NCBI GenBank assembly: GCA_900299255.1
Contig: OMJB01000021.1
Coordinates: forward strand, 1 to 50,184
Direction of reading: 5' to 3'
Source: Sphingobacteriales bacterium
GTDB lineage: Bacteria; Bacteroidota; Bacteroidia; Chitinophagales; Chitinophagaceae
DNA length: 50,184 nucleotides
The translations under genes and the position numbers were made by a program. Positions 24,252 to 33,548 of the stretch are shown one piece after another. The notes under the pieces were generated by a model. The model searched no databases, was not told the DNA's origin, and worked only from the letters and a program-made list of their open reading frames with translations. How positions within the stretch are numbered: position 1 is the first letter of the stretch; the number at the start of each line of letters is the position of its first letter.

Positions 24252-26885
24252 ATGATGATTGATACACCCCGGTACAAAGAGCTGCTGGCTCAGCTGGCAG
24301 AACAAACAGACGAAAAAGGCAGAATTAATGTCCAGCTGAATATAGGTGAAGAGATCAAGAATTTTGATGTTGATGAAGCAGGAAAAATTGCTGATGATAT
24401 CATACAGAGGGCCCGGTCAATTGGCTATCACATAGGTTTAGGCAGAGGGCTTTGCCTCAAAGGCTTCTGTTACAGGCTCAAAGGCGAATATGACGCAGGT
24501 ATAGAAGTACTGAAGGAGGCACTTGCGATATCCAAAAAAATCAACGAGCGCAACATAGAAGCCACAGTTTTGTATTACCTGGGCAATATATACCGCGATC
24601 TCGGCGACCTGTCTAATGTGCAGTCTCACTACGAGAAAGCACTGGCAATAAATGAAGCATCAGGTGATGAATACTACCAGTCTGTGATACTTTCCAGTAT
24701 ATCAAACCTGCTGTATGACCTTAACGATTTCGACAGTGCCCTCGAATATGCGCTCAAATGCCTGCCCATTTTTGAGCGCGTTGACAATGTCAATAGCCTG
24801 CTGAATATCTACAACACTTTGGGCAACATATACTTCAAGAAGGAGCAGTATGCAGAAGCCTTGCATTACTTTGAAGAAAACCTGAAAAGATCGGAACCAG
24901 CAACTGCCGCGCATGTAATGGCAGAAAGCGGCCTGGGCAAAGTTTATTACAAAATGCACAAGTTCGCAGATGCTCATAAATGCCTCTCCAGTGCACTGAG
25001 CCAGGCATCAGACCAGGGCAATGCGGAAGTACAGATTATCTGTAATTTTTACCTGGGGCGGCTGTATATGGATGAAGGCAGCTACAGGCAAGCCCTTGAG
25101 TACATGAATGCTGCTTATGCCCTTGCAGGCGACTACAACCGCAGGCATGACGTTATGAGTATCCACGAGGCACTCTCAGCCCTGTACGACAAGATGGGCG
25201 ACATCCCAAAAGCTTTCTTTCATCTGAAATCATTTGAACAGCACAAGGAAGAGATTTTCCAGCAGAAGATCATTAACGAACTGCGCAATCTGCAGGTGAG
25301 GCAACAGATTGAACTGGCCCAGAAAGAAAAGGAAGTAGCGGAGCGTACTGCATACCTCAAGCACCAGTTCATGGCCAATATGAGCCATGAAATACGAACT
25401 CCCATGAATGCAATTGTAGGTATGACCCGGCTGTTGCTGTCCAAAGATCCGCGGCCCGATCAGCTGAGGTACCTAAATGCCATTCAGCTTTCGTCCAATA
25501 ACCTGCTGGTCATCATCAACGATATTCTGGATCTCTCTAAAATTGAAGCTGGCAAGATTATTATAGAGAATACTGATTTCGACCTGCGGGAAATTGTGCA
25601 GAGCGTAAGAGATATGCTGCTGCTTAAGGTGGAAGAAAAAGGTATTGAACTCCGTATTAATATAGATGCTAACCTGCCTGTAAGAGTAACCGGCGACCCT
25701 ACCCGCCTCAATCAAGTATTGATAAACCTGGCAGGGAACGCTGTCAAGTTCACTGAAAAAGGATACGTTGAAGTAAAGGTTTCCCTTGTCAAAAAAGAAG
25801 AACGCAAACTCAGAGTCAAGTTTGATGTGATAGATACCGGCATTGGTATTGCTGCAGAATATGTTGATACAATATTCGACAGTTTTACACAGGCTGGTGC
25901 AGATGTGACACGGAAATTTGGCGGAACAGGCCTTGGCCTCACTATCTCCAAACAACTGGTAGGGCTGATGGGCGGAGAAATATCAGTACAGAGCGAACTG
26001 CACAAGGGCACTGTTTTTTCAGCAGTTATTATACTCGAAGAAGCGGAAAACCAGGAAGCTGCTAAAAAACCTGCGGCTCTAGACAATAAGGCTAATGGCA
26101 GGCTCAATGAGTTGAAGTTACTGCTGGTTGAAGATAATGAATTCAACCGGATGGTTGCTGAAGACACGCTGAGAGAGCTGCTGCCCGACATCCGGTTCCA
26201 GGCTGCAGTGAACGGACAGGAAGCTGTTGATATGCTTAAACGCGAAGTATTCGATATCGTGCTTATGGACATACAAATGCCGGTTATGGATGGGCTCACT
26301 GCCACTAAAATAATTCGGTCTGAACTGCCTGAGCCTGCAAGAAGTGTAAAGATCATTGCAATGACTGCAAATGTGATGCAGGAAGACGTGCAGGGCTATT
26401 TCGACCTGGGCATGAATGCTTATGTGTCCAAACCATTCAACACCGATGAACTATTATTGAAAATGGATGCCGTGATGGGTAATGCCCAGCCGGCAGACAA
26501 TAAACCTGAAGTAAAAGAAATGAAAAAAGAAAGAGAATTCCCACCTCTACCGGCTAAAGTCACCGACCGGCAGTTTTTGCAGCAGTTTACAAACGGCAAC
26601 GTGGAGAAACAACAAAAGTACATCGGTATGTTTTTAGAGAACGCTCCAAAATTGTTGGATAATATTGACCGGTCTCTGCCGTTAAAAGATTATCAAACCA
26701 TCAAAATTGCTGCCCATTCACTCAAGCCACAATTATCATATATGGGTGTAAAAGAAGAGGTGAGCAACATATTTCTGATAGAGCAGGCATCCGGCGAAAG
26801 TGCCCACTTTGATACATTACCGGATCTTATAAACAACCTGAAAAGGGTATGCAGCAAGGCTTTTGAGGAATTAAGAGCCCAGTAA
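24252..26885 (+). CDS. TPR hybrid histidine kinase with REC and HPt domains
   Basis: 877 residues and no transmembrane segment. About 1-335 is a tetratricopeptide array (LGNIYRDLGDLSNVQSHYEKAL, LGNIYFKKEQYAEALHYFEENL, LGRLYMDEGSYRQALEYMNAAYA), and about 335-370 is a coiled linker. The HisKA box NMSHEIRTPMNAIVG has H379; the ATPase domain has N, G1 (DTGIGI) and G2 (GGTGLGLTISKQLV) boxes. A receiver domain carries LVEDNEFNRM and phospho-acceptor D673 in LMDIQMPVMDG. The C-terminal HPt domain has H822 in AAHSLKPQLSYMG. The chain His-Asp-His is complete, so phosphate can leave to a separate receiver; the next gene encodes one. The TPR domain is the likely sensor, binding protein or peptide in the cytoplasm. 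Confidence 0.93.
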   Translation: MMIDTPRYKELLAQLAEQTDEKGRINVQLNIGEEIKNFDVDEAGKIADDIIQRARSIGYHIGLGRGLCLKGFCYRLKGEYDAGIEVLKEALAISKKINERNIEATVLYYLGNIYRDLGDLSNVQSHYEKALAINEASGDEYYQSVILSSISNLLYDLNDFDSALEYALKCLPIFERVDNVNSLLNIYNTLGNIYFKKEQYAEALHYFEENLKRSEPATAAHVMAESGLGKVYYKMHKFADAHKCLSSALSQASDQGNAEVQIICNFYLGRLYMDEGSYRQALEYMNAAYALAGDYNRRHDVMSIHEALSALYDKMGDIPKAFFHLKSFEQHKEEIFQQKIINELRNLQVRQQIELAQKEKEVAERTAYLKHQFMANMSHEIRTPMNAIVGMTRLLLSKDPRPDQLRYLNAIQLSSNNLLVIINDILDLSKIEAGKIIIENTDFDLREIVQSVRDMLLLKVEEKGIELRINIDANLPVRVTGDPTRLNQVLINLAGNAVKFTEKGYVEVKVSLVKKEERKLRVKFDVIDTGIGIAAEYVDTIFDSFTQAGADVTRKFGGTGLGLTISKQLVGLMGGEISVQSELHKGTVFSAVIILEEAENQEAAKKPAALDNKANGRLNELKLLLVEDNEFNRMVAEDTLRELLPDIRFQAAVNGQEAVDMLKREVFDIVLMDIQMPVMDGLTATKIIRSELPEPARSVKIIAMTANVMQEDVQGYFDLGMNAYVSKPFNTDELLLKMDAVMGNAQPADNKPEVKEMKKEREFPPLPAKVTDRQFLQQFTNGNVEKQQKYIGMFLENAPKLLDNIDRSLPLKDYQTIKIAAHSLKPQLSYMGVKEEVSNIFLIEQASGESAHFDTLPDLINNLKRVCSKAFEELRAQ

Positions 26886-26970
26886 CGGGGAAAATCAGCA
26901 GATTTTATACCGGATATTTTACTTTATCCGGAATATTTTTACTACTTTTCAGTCCATTGAATAATTTTTT

Positions 26971-27492
26971 ATGGCTATAGAACACAGCGAACAATACATT
27001 TTTCTGGTAGATGATGAGCCTATCCAGAATGAGATGCTCAAAGACCACATTTCATCATTATTTGAATACAAGCTCAAAACATACGAGAGTGGAGAAGATG
27101 CATTGAAAGACATGCACCTCAATCCCGCTATCGTTGTGCTGGATTTTCATCTCAATTCTCATTTGCCTGATGCGCAAAATGGCGTTGAAGTGTTGAAAAA
27201 AATCAAAGAAATCAGCCCCCATACTGAAGTGATTATGCTTTCTGGCCAGGACCAGATCAGCGTAGCTACTGACAGTATGAAGCATGGCGCTTATGATTAC
27301 GTTGTAAAAGGCGAAACAGCCTTTCATCGTATTGAGAACATTGTTGACAACATCATTGAACTACACAGCCTGAAAGATGCCAATAGCAGCTATAAAAAAG
27401 TTATTGGGTTTCTGTGGCTGGGTGTAGCCTTGGTAGTGGCAGCATCAATTGCACTGGCTATATACATGACCAAGGTAAGGCACTATAGTTAA
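26971..27492 (+). CDS. Response-regulator receiver with C-terminal membrane anchor
   Basis: 173 residues. Residues 8-130 are a complete receiver domain: acidic pair D14-D15, phospho-acceptor D58 in VVLDFHL, S91 in MLSGQD and K113 in VVKGE. Instead of an output domain, residues 140-173 are a short linker, one strongly hydrophobic helix (about 146-166, FLWLGVALVVAASIALAIYM) and a basic tail TKVRHYS. A membrane-tethered receiver is thus predicted, cytoplasmic at its N-terminus. It follows the TPR hybrid kinase by 85 bases and ends at a strong terminator, so it is the likely receiver for that kinase's HPt. Confidence 0.88.
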   Translation: MAIEHSEQYIFLVDDEPIQNEMLKDHISSLFEYKLKTYESGEDALKDMHLNPAIVVLDFHLNSHLPDAQNGVEVLKKIKEISPHTEVIMLSGQDQISVATDSMKHGAYDYVVKGETAFHRIENIVDNIIELHSLKDANSSYKKVIGFLWLGVALVVAASIALAIYMTKVRHYS

Positions 27493-27518
27493 ATAGGTTT
27501 TGTTGTAAAGATACCCGG

Positions 27519-27551
27519 CGGGATAACTAGTCAATCAGTTATCCCGTTTTT
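27519..27551 (+). terminator. Terminator of the receiver/kinase unit
   Basis: CGGGATAACT (27519-27528) pairs with AGTTATCCCG (27537-27546) over an 8-base loop and is followed by TTTTTA. A classic rho-independent terminator on the plus strand. Confidence 0.9.
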
Positions 27552-27655
27552 ATTTGGCCCATCCTTTTGGTAATTTTGTTTGATTTTTCGCCCCCCGGGC
27601 CCACTGCATGCTAAATTGAAAAGCACACAGTTACATCTTGCCCTTGTATATTTAT

Positions 27656-27663
27656 TACCTTTG
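27656..27663 (+). promoter_or_regulatory. -7 element of the NHL protein gene
   Basis: TACCTTTG matches TAnnTTTG exactly, 20 bases before the start codon at 27684. Confidence 0.5.
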
Positions 27664-27683
27664 GACAACACATCGCAATTACA

Positions 27684-29327
27684 ATGAAAAGAGCGCTCTA
27701 CATACTCATTCTGCTTATACCCTCAGTGCTGAAAGGCCAGATCATAACTACAATTGCAGGTACCGGCATGTCCGGATACTCAGGTGATGCAGGGCCTGCA
27801 ACTGCCGCCACAATACACAATCCATATGGCATAGCCGTTGATCGTTCAGGCAATACGTATTTTGTAGACTACGGCAATCATGTTGTCAGGAAAATAGATG
27901 CGTCAGGTGTGATTACAACTATAGCCGGCACAGGTGCCAATGGCTATAACGGCGACGGCATTGCCGCTACATCGGCAATGCTTAACTATCCTTTTGGTAT
28001 CGCCATAGACTTTGCCGGGAATATTTACGTGGCAGACGGTTCAAATAACCGTATCCGCAAAATAGATCCGGCAGGCATGATCTCAACAATTGCAGGTACA
28101 GGGGTTGTGGGCTTCAGTGGCGATGGCGGGCCAGCCACCCTTGCCAAAATAAGCAACATGTACTGTATGGCTACCGATGCGGCCGACAATCTGTTCTTCA
28201 CCGGAAATGGTGCAGGCCGTATCCGTAAAATAAATTCCGCGGGTTACATTACTACAATTGCAGGCAATGGTACAAATGGATTTGCCGGAGACGGCGGGCC
28301 TGCCACCGCTGCCGAATTCAGTAACGAAATGGGGATAGCGACAGATGCCGCAGGTAACGTTTATGTAGCCGACAGGCAGAATCACCGCATCCGCAAAATA
28401 ACTGCCACAGGTACAATTTCAACCTTTGCCGGCACGGGCACTCCGGCCTACAGCGGTGATGGCGGACAGGCAACGGCAGCGACATTATCACTACCTGGCT
28501 ATGTGATAACTGACAGGCTGGGTAATGTATACATTTCAGAAGCAAACAATAACACCATCCGTAAGGTGAACACTGCAGGTATCATCAGTTCTGTTGCAGG
28601 TACCGGCACCGCAGGGTACAGCGGCGACGGATGCGCAGCCAGAGCAGCACAGATCAGCAGCCCCGCCGGTATTGCTGTCGACAGTATGCTCAACTTATAC
28701 ATCAGTGATAATGCAAACAACCGCATCCGTAAGGTAATTGCCAATACAGCACCCCGTTTCACCCTTGGGCCGTTATACAATTTAAACGCCTGTGCAGATT
28801 CAGGTAACGTTATTGATGCTGCACTGCCTGCAGCCAGCAATTATGCAGGCCTCACTGAATCCTGGAGTGTTGCCGAACCTGCCCTGCACGGTGTTGTTAC
28901 CGGCACATACAGTGCTGCATCAACAGGGGCTGCAATAACACCTGCCGGTTTACTGTATACGCCGTTTCCACTGTATATTGGTAATGATACTTTCAAAATA
29001 AAAGTCACTGACTGCAGTGCTGCACCCGACACAATTACAATCATAGCTTCTGTAAATGATTGCCGCAGGCTGAGTGTTCCGGATATTCATACAAACAGTT
29101 CGTTTACTGCTGCTCCCAATCCGGTAAGAGATTTCCTTACCATCTCCTCCGACGAAACGATTGAGATGCTGCAGATAACGAACGTTGTAGGCAGTGTTAT
29201 TGAGTCGCGGAGCTGTAGTACCAACAAGCTACAGATTAACATGGCTGCCCTGCCGGCGGGAGTTTATTTTGTATGGGCCAAAACAACTAATACTTACCCT
29301 GTAGCCAGGAAGGTTATAAAAGAGTAA
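27684..29327 (+). CDS. NHL-repeat secreted protein with T9SS sorting domain
   Basis: 547 residues. A signal peptide (about 1-19, ending LKGQ) precedes six copies of a 56-57-residue unit of the form IxTIAGTGxxGYSGDGGPATAA, then a GIAVDxxGNxYVAD...NNRIRKI segment: NHL beta-propeller blades as in teneurin-type repeats. About residues 360-450 form a separate beta domain (CADSGNVIDAALPAAS to DTITIIASVNDC). The end, from APNPVRDFLTIS, is a T9SS type A sorting domain ending RKVIKE. Exported to the surface; propeller-mediated binding is likely, the partner unknown. Confidence 0.9.
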   Translation: MKRALYILILLIPSVLKGQIITTIAGTGMSGYSGDAGPATAATIHNPYGIAVDRSGNTYFVDYGNHVVRKIDASGVITTIAGTGANGYNGDGIAATSAMLNYPFGIAIDFAGNIYVADGSNNRIRKIDPAGMISTIAGTGVVGFSGDGGPATLAKISNMYCMATDAADNLFFTGNGAGRIRKINSAGYITTIAGNGTNGFAGDGGPATAAEFSNEMGIATDAAGNVYVADRQNHRIRKITATGTISTFAGTGTPAYSGDGGQATAATLSLPGYVITDRLGNVYISEANNNTIRKVNTAGIISSVAGTGTAGYSGDGCAARAAQISSPAGIAVDSMLNLYISDNANNRIRKVIANTAPRFTLGPLYNLNACADSGNVIDAALPAASNYAGLTESWSVAEPALHGVVTGTYSAASTGAAITPAGLLYTPFPLYIGNDTFKIKVTDCSAAPDTITIIASVNDCRRLSVPDIHTNSSFTAAPNPVRDFLTISSDETIEMLQITNVVGSVIESRSCSTNKLQINMAALPAGVYFVWAKTTNTYPVARKVIKE

Positions 29328-29356
29328 AAGTGTTGCTTTACACGGTGCCGGAAATA

Positions 29357-30874
29357 TTATTTGCCTTCGTTCCAGATGAGATTTTCCAGTTCTTTGCGGC
29401 CGCCTAAAAAGAAAGCCCTGTAGCCTGTTGCAGGCACCCACTTATTTTCTTTTTTGCTGAAGGTTTCGGGCAGGGCACTCCATTGTACGCCCTTCTTCTT
29501 GTCAATAATCAGCAGCTTGTCGTAGTTGCCACCCAGGCATGCAAAAATAGAATTATCCGGCAATACCCTGGCGCTGCCTCCGGATTCCCATGAGAAAACA
29601 AAATCGTCGCCAACCACCCCATCATTATGGCCGCAGTTGTATTCCCACACCTTTTCAAGATTATCTCCTGTATTTTGATTTACTTTAAACTCAATAATTT
29701 GCGGGACTGCACCCGGCTGGCAGGAATTGTTGTTGTAAATCAGTATGTTCCCATTTTGTAAAGGAAAACAGAAATGCTGTGCACAGAAAAAACTGTTCTT
29801 GTTTATTTTCTGCCCATTCTTGTCAAAATGATCACCGAAAACCGCTAAAACCTTACCATCTGGGTAGCTGATCTTTAAAATTCTGTTTAGCTTTTTAAAA
29901 CTCACATAAACAACTTTATTCTGTTCATCAAAATAAAAAGCATTTTCGTGTACATCAATAACATTATTGCCGAAGGCCGCAGTATTTCGGTAATACTCTA
30001 TATCAGAACTTAAAAAATAGTCAGATGATTTCCAGGACCAAACTACATTACCTTTTTCGTCGTACTCAATTACTGTACCTAAGTGAATTTTCTTATAGGC
30101 TCCACTGCCTTTTTCATAGGTTGCCTGATCGTATTTCAGTACCTGTAGCTTGGATTCATTTGCTGTAGGCATTTTGCACAAGGCGGGTTCGTTGCCAAGT
30201 ATCATATAATGTCCGTTATCTAAACGGTTCATTTGGTGGTGATAATAGCAGATACCATCACCACTGACTTTACCATCGTTTGGCGGAGTCCATATTATCT
30301 CACTATTATAGTTTATCTCAAAAGCGGAGGTGCCGGATAAAAAAGTAATAGTGTGTTTCAGCGTATTCCTGAGATTGCGGATTGACTCCGGTATTAATCC
30401 ATCAATTTTCATGTTCGGAAACCAGACTGCATTTCCGTTCATGTCGTACAAAGCACAGTTACCATCCACAAAAACAAAGCCATCTGCATATTTTTGAGTT
30501 GTTTTCAGAATGTGCAGCCTAGTTGCTGAATCAGGAAATGGTAGCGTGCTAAAATGGTGCAATACATAGCCGGCGCCATCCGTTTTTTCAATATTAACTA
30601 CAGTCCACGTGTATTGTTTACCAAACTTAGGAACTTCAATCACTGCCCGCCCATCAGTCATTGACACTCGCTGATGCACTTTTGACCTGAACGAATCAAT
30701 ATTCTTGAAAGCACCTTCTGCCAGTTCTATCCTGCATTGGGCATATTTGCATTCAGGAACTGAAAATCCAATAATCCTGTAATTGAGAGTACTACCTTCC
30801 TTAGGTAAGTACTGCGCATGTGCAACAAAAAAAGAAGGGATTATAGATACTATTAAAAATAATATCCTTAGCAT
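29357..30874 (-). CDS. Exported arylsulfotransferase-like protein
   Basis: 505 residues with a signal peptide (about 1-20, ending AHAQ). The beta-propeller pattern of bacterial arylsulfotransferases (ASST) is visible: YHHQMNRLDNGHYMILGNE (211-229), VIEYDEKGNVVWSWKSSDY (268-286), VIDVHENAFYF (305-315, H309), SYPDGKVLAVFGDHFDKN, AQHFCFPLQNGNILIYNN (365-382, H367) and ARVLPDNSIFACLGG. In the characterised enzyme a histidine takes the sulfate from an aryl sulfate donor; histidines at comparable places exist, but I cannot align them. No T9SS domain is present, so the protein is probably periplasmic or outer-membrane associated. It lies next to the glycan genes, so sulfation of a glycan or phenol is possible. 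Confidence 0.72.
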   Translation of the reverse strand: MLRILFLIVSIIPSFFVAHAQYLPKEGSTLNYRIIGFSVPECKYAQCRIELAEGAFKNIDSFRSKVHQRVSMTDGRAVIEVPKFGKQYTWTVVNIEKTDGAGYVLHHFSTLPFPDSATRLHILKTTQKYADGFVFVDGNCALYDMNGNAVWFPNMKIDGLIPESIRNLRNTLKHTITFLSGTSAFEINYNSEIIWTPPNDGKVSGDGICYYHHQMNRLDNGHYMILGNEPALCKMPTANESKLQVLKYDQATYEKGSGAYKKIHLGTVIEYDEKGNVVWSWKSSDYFLSSDIEYYRNTAAFGNNVIDVHENAFYFDEQNKVVYVSFKKLNRILKISYPDGKVLAVFGDHFDKNGQKINKNSFFCAQHFCFPLQNGNILIYNNNSCQPGAVPQIIEFKVNQNTGDNLEKVWEYNCGHNDGVVGDDFVFSWESGGSARVLPDNSIFACLGGNYDKLLIIDKKKGVQWSALPETFSKKENKWVPATGYRAFFLGGRKELENLIWNEGK

Positions 30875-31010
30875 CTAGATTGGTTAGTTTTTAAAAAAAC
30901 AGTGATCAATTATTGAATAAATTCTTCGATAATCTGATAACAACTCGTTTGCAAATATCGCTAATCAAATCAAGATTTACAATTCGTAACAGAAATATAA
31001 TACATGTACG

Positions 31011-31028
31011 AACACTTAATTAAGTGTT
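31011..31028. repeat. Perfect 18-bp palindrome
   Basis: AACACTTAATTAAGTGTT is fully self-complementary. It lies 25 bases after the flippase stop codon and 137 bases before the arylsulfotransferase-like start. It could be a terminator stem or the binding site of a dimeric regulator. Confidence 0.6.
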
Positions 31029-31052
31029 GTTTAAGATGCGTTTGGCGGTTGG

Positions 31053-32564
31053 TTAAAAGAGGCGTTTGTCTTTTCTGATTGTGGAAATGTACTCCTGAAG
31101 GTCGCCGGACGGTTTAAGCCAGAGCAGCATCACCGTATATACAATAACTATGGCCAGGCTGCGCAAAGCTGCATCAGCGAAACTACGCACATAAACATGG
31201 TGTGCCTGATCGAAAAAATGAGGGAAATAATAGCCTGCGGCAAATGCCGGCACTGCCGCCACCAATACAAGAAGTGTATTGGTGGAAAAAGGCTGCATCT
31301 CCAGTTTTTTCCAGACAAACAGAAACTTGGCAAGATTAAACACTACCAATGTGATAGTTGTACTCCATGCTGCACCGTATATGCCGTATTGCGGCACCAG
31401 CAGGCGTATCATCAGATACAGAAAAACAATCAGGATAAAAGAAAGGTAAAAGTTGAACTTATAGTATCTGGCAATCGAAAGTACCTGATCATTCATCCCC
31501 GTTGCAACGTCTAATAGCCTTCCCACAAAAAGTATAAGAAAAACCGGTGCTATTTCACCATATCCATTTTTGATTACCGCAACCGCATTATTCAGATTAC
31601 AGATAAGGATAAGCGCCATAGCTACACTGGGTATGAGTATGTTGTTAGATGCCCTTACAAAAATATCCTTCGCCTTTACCATATCGTTATCATTAAAGGC
31701 TTTGGCAAGAATCGTAAAGCTGGCAGGAACCAATGCTTTTGATGGCAATTGCATGAAAGAGATCAGGAACACTGCCACCCCATATACCGCCAGCGAACTG
31801 AACCCGCTATGATCGTAAAATGGCAGTGTCAGGGCATCCATGTAGCTCATCATCAGGAAAGATATACTCAGTAAGAAATGATACCATGAAAAGTGAATAA
31901 TCTCTTTGAATTCTTGCTTTGAAAAACTCCACACATCAAATGAAAACCCAAATTCTTTGATCTTAAAGGATAAGATCAGAAATAATGAAACAGGCAGCAG
32001 ATAAATAAGCACAGTGCCGATAACCAGCACATCAAAATTGACGTAACCGAAACCGAATAGCAACAGTAAAATAATGTTTGCAACCCGCAGCACCACTTCC
32101 CGCATAAAAGCTGAAACAGCCACCTTCAATTGAGAACCCAGGTACTGCTCAAACACGAGCATGTACACAAAAAGCAAAGTAAATACCGGCAGCCACATAA
32201 AATACCGCTCCATAAACGGTATGTCATCTGGCTGGAAGTGTTTAATGATCCAGGTTTTGCAGGCAGCATATGCAACAGTAAAAACAACAACAGCTGCTGT
32301 AGGTATAAATACCGCCAGCGAAATCAGCAGCTTACGTTTCCGCTCGTTGTCAGCGTACTTGTGAATAAACACTACAAGCGTGCTGTGCAGGCCCAAAATC
32401 AGTAACTGCGATAAAGTAAGTGCATAGTTAACCAAATTGCGGGTAAAACCCAGCTGCTGTTTTGTATTATATGCGGTAGACAACCATATAACAAGTGCGC
32501 CCAACAGCGCACCCATGGCTACTACAATTGCATTCTTAGCAGATTGCCGGAAAACAATACCCAT
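31053..32564 (-). CDS. Oligosaccharide/lipid-carrier flippase (Wzx-like, MOP superfamily)
   Basis: 503 residues with about 13-14 hydrophobic segments evenly spread from residue 10 to 490 and no large soluble domain. The N-terminal QSAKNAIVVAMGALLGALVIW and repeated charged turns are typical of polysaccharide export flippases that move undecaprenyl-linked repeat units across the inner membrane. It lies downstream of a TylF-type methyltransferase on the same strand and near glycosyltransferases, consistent with O-antigen or exopolysaccharide assembly. A perfect -7 element precedes it. MATE transport of small molecules is the alternative. Confidence 0.85.
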   Translation of the reverse strand: MGIVFRQSAKNAIVVAMGALLGALVIWLSTAYNTKQQLGFTRNLVNYALTLSQLLILGLHSTLVVFIHKYADNERKRKLLISLAVFIPTAAVVVFTVAYAACKTWIIKHFQPDDIPFMERYFMWLPVFTLLFVYMLVFEQYLGSQLKVAVSAFMREVVLRVANIILLLLFGFGYVNFDVLVIGTVLIYLLPVSLFLILSFKIKEFGFSFDVWSFSKQEFKEIIHFSWYHFLLSISFLMMSYMDALTLPFYDHSGFSSLAVYGVAVFLISFMQLPSKALVPASFTILAKAFNDNDMVKAKDIFVRASNNILIPSVAMALILICNLNNAVAVIKNGYGEIAPVFLILFVGRLLDVATGMNDQVLSIARYYKFNFYLSFILIVFLYLMIRLLVPQYGIYGAAWSTTITLVVFNLAKFLFVWKKLEMQPFSTNTLLVLVAAVPAFAAGYYFPHFFDQAHHVYVRSFADAALRSLAIVIVYTVMLLWLKPSGDLQEYISTIRKDKRLF

Positions 32565-32610
32565 TAATGTGTACTACTAACTTGAAAAAAGGAATTAATG
32601 CTATTGCAAA

Positions 32611-32618
32611 CAAAAATA
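32611..32618 (-). promoter_or_regulatory. -7 element of the flippase gene
   Basis: On the minus strand this reads TATTTTTG, an exact TAnnTTTG match, about 46 bases before the start codon at 32564. Confidence 0.5.
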
Positions 32619-32732
32619 AGTTTTTTATCTGTTGGTGTAGTGACTGAAGCGCGCCCGGTGTTAATTAAAGTTAACCCAAACCGTTTTCAAATTGCCCGTA
32701 ATAAGAAGTTAGGAGTTCTGTTTCGTGGCAAA

Positions 32733-33413
32733 CTACTTCTTCACTATATAACAAACTGCATTGTTCCACTGCATAACCCTGTCTGGCAGATTCCGTCTGC
32801 TCAAAAAATCATGCACAGCCCGTGCGCATCCGTCCCAGGCATAGTAGTCATCCATAATAATCACCCCGCCCGGCACTACATTGTCGTAAAGGTTGGCCAG
32901 GCAGTCCATTGTAGATTCATACCAGTCACCGTCCAGCCGCAGAATGGCTATCTTTTTACTTTTATCAAAGTGCGGCAGGGTATCAGAAAACCAGCCTTTG
33001 TTGATTGAATAGTTAGGTGCTCCGGAGAGTTTCATCGCCTTTTCGGCATAGGCCATTTCCGCACTACAGTTATCAAAGTAGCCGGGTGAGTTCTTGTCGT
33101 TTTGCCAGGCTATTGCTGCTGCTCCGTCCACCTCTTTGGCTTCCGGCAGCCCTTCAAAGCTGTCAAACAGGTGATATTCTCTGTTGCCCAGCAATTTTGC
33201 CACTCCGCCTATCATGCCTCCCCTCCAGGTACCGCATTCCACCACACAGCCCTCCACTTCTCCAAAATGCTCCGCCAGCTTCAGGTTCTCAATGTAGGTT
33301 ACACCCGGTATCATTGTAAATTCCTTGAACTTCCGGAATATGAGATAATATTTTAACTGCACCAGCTTGGTGAAAAAATTATTTATCTTGTAAGATATAG
33401 ATTCAGGTTGCAT
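32733..33413 (-). CDS. TylF/MycF-type sugar O-methyltransferase
   Basis: 226 residues from ATG 33413; the longer in-frame ATG at 33494 adds 27 residues that overlap the promoter and lack similarity. MIPGVTYIENLKLAEHF, VVECGTWRGG (SAM motif I), YHLFDSFEGLPE, ILRLDGDWYESTMDCLANLYDNV and GGVIIMDDYYAWDG are the TylF signatures. The DGD and DDY acidic residues bind Mg2+ in the family. It methylates a hydroxyl of a sugar, here probably a surface glycan, given the flippase and glycosyltransferases near by. Transcribed toward the flippase gene 168 bases away. Confidence 0.87.
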   Translation of the reverse strand: MQPESISYKINNFFTKLVQLKYYLIFRKFKEFTMIPGVTYIENLKLAEHFGEVEGCVVECGTWRGGMIGGVAKLLGNREYHLFDSFEGLPEAKEVDGAAAIAWQNDKNSPGYFDNCSAEMAYAEKAMKLSGAPNYSINKGWFSDTLPHFDKSKKIAILRLDGDWYESTMDCLANLYDNVVPGGVIIMDDYYAWDGCARAVHDFLSRRNLPDRVMQWNNAVCYIVKK

Positions 33414-33457
33414 ATTACGCTGATAACGGCACAACAGGTATGAGTGCACAGTACCAA

Positions 33458-33465
33458 CAAATGTA
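33458..33465 (-). promoter_or_regulatory. -7 element of the TylF-like gene
   Basis: The minus strand reads TACATTTG, an exact match to TAnnTTTG, 44 bases before the preferred start codon at 33413. It lies inside the longer reading, which argues against the start at 33494. Confidence 0.55.
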
Positions 33466-33548
33466 CATTCACAGTGTTTACTTTCCAAAAACACCCAATT
33501 TTACTGAAAATTGCTGTGGGAGCCTGTTTTTCTTAATTTAGCAACCAA

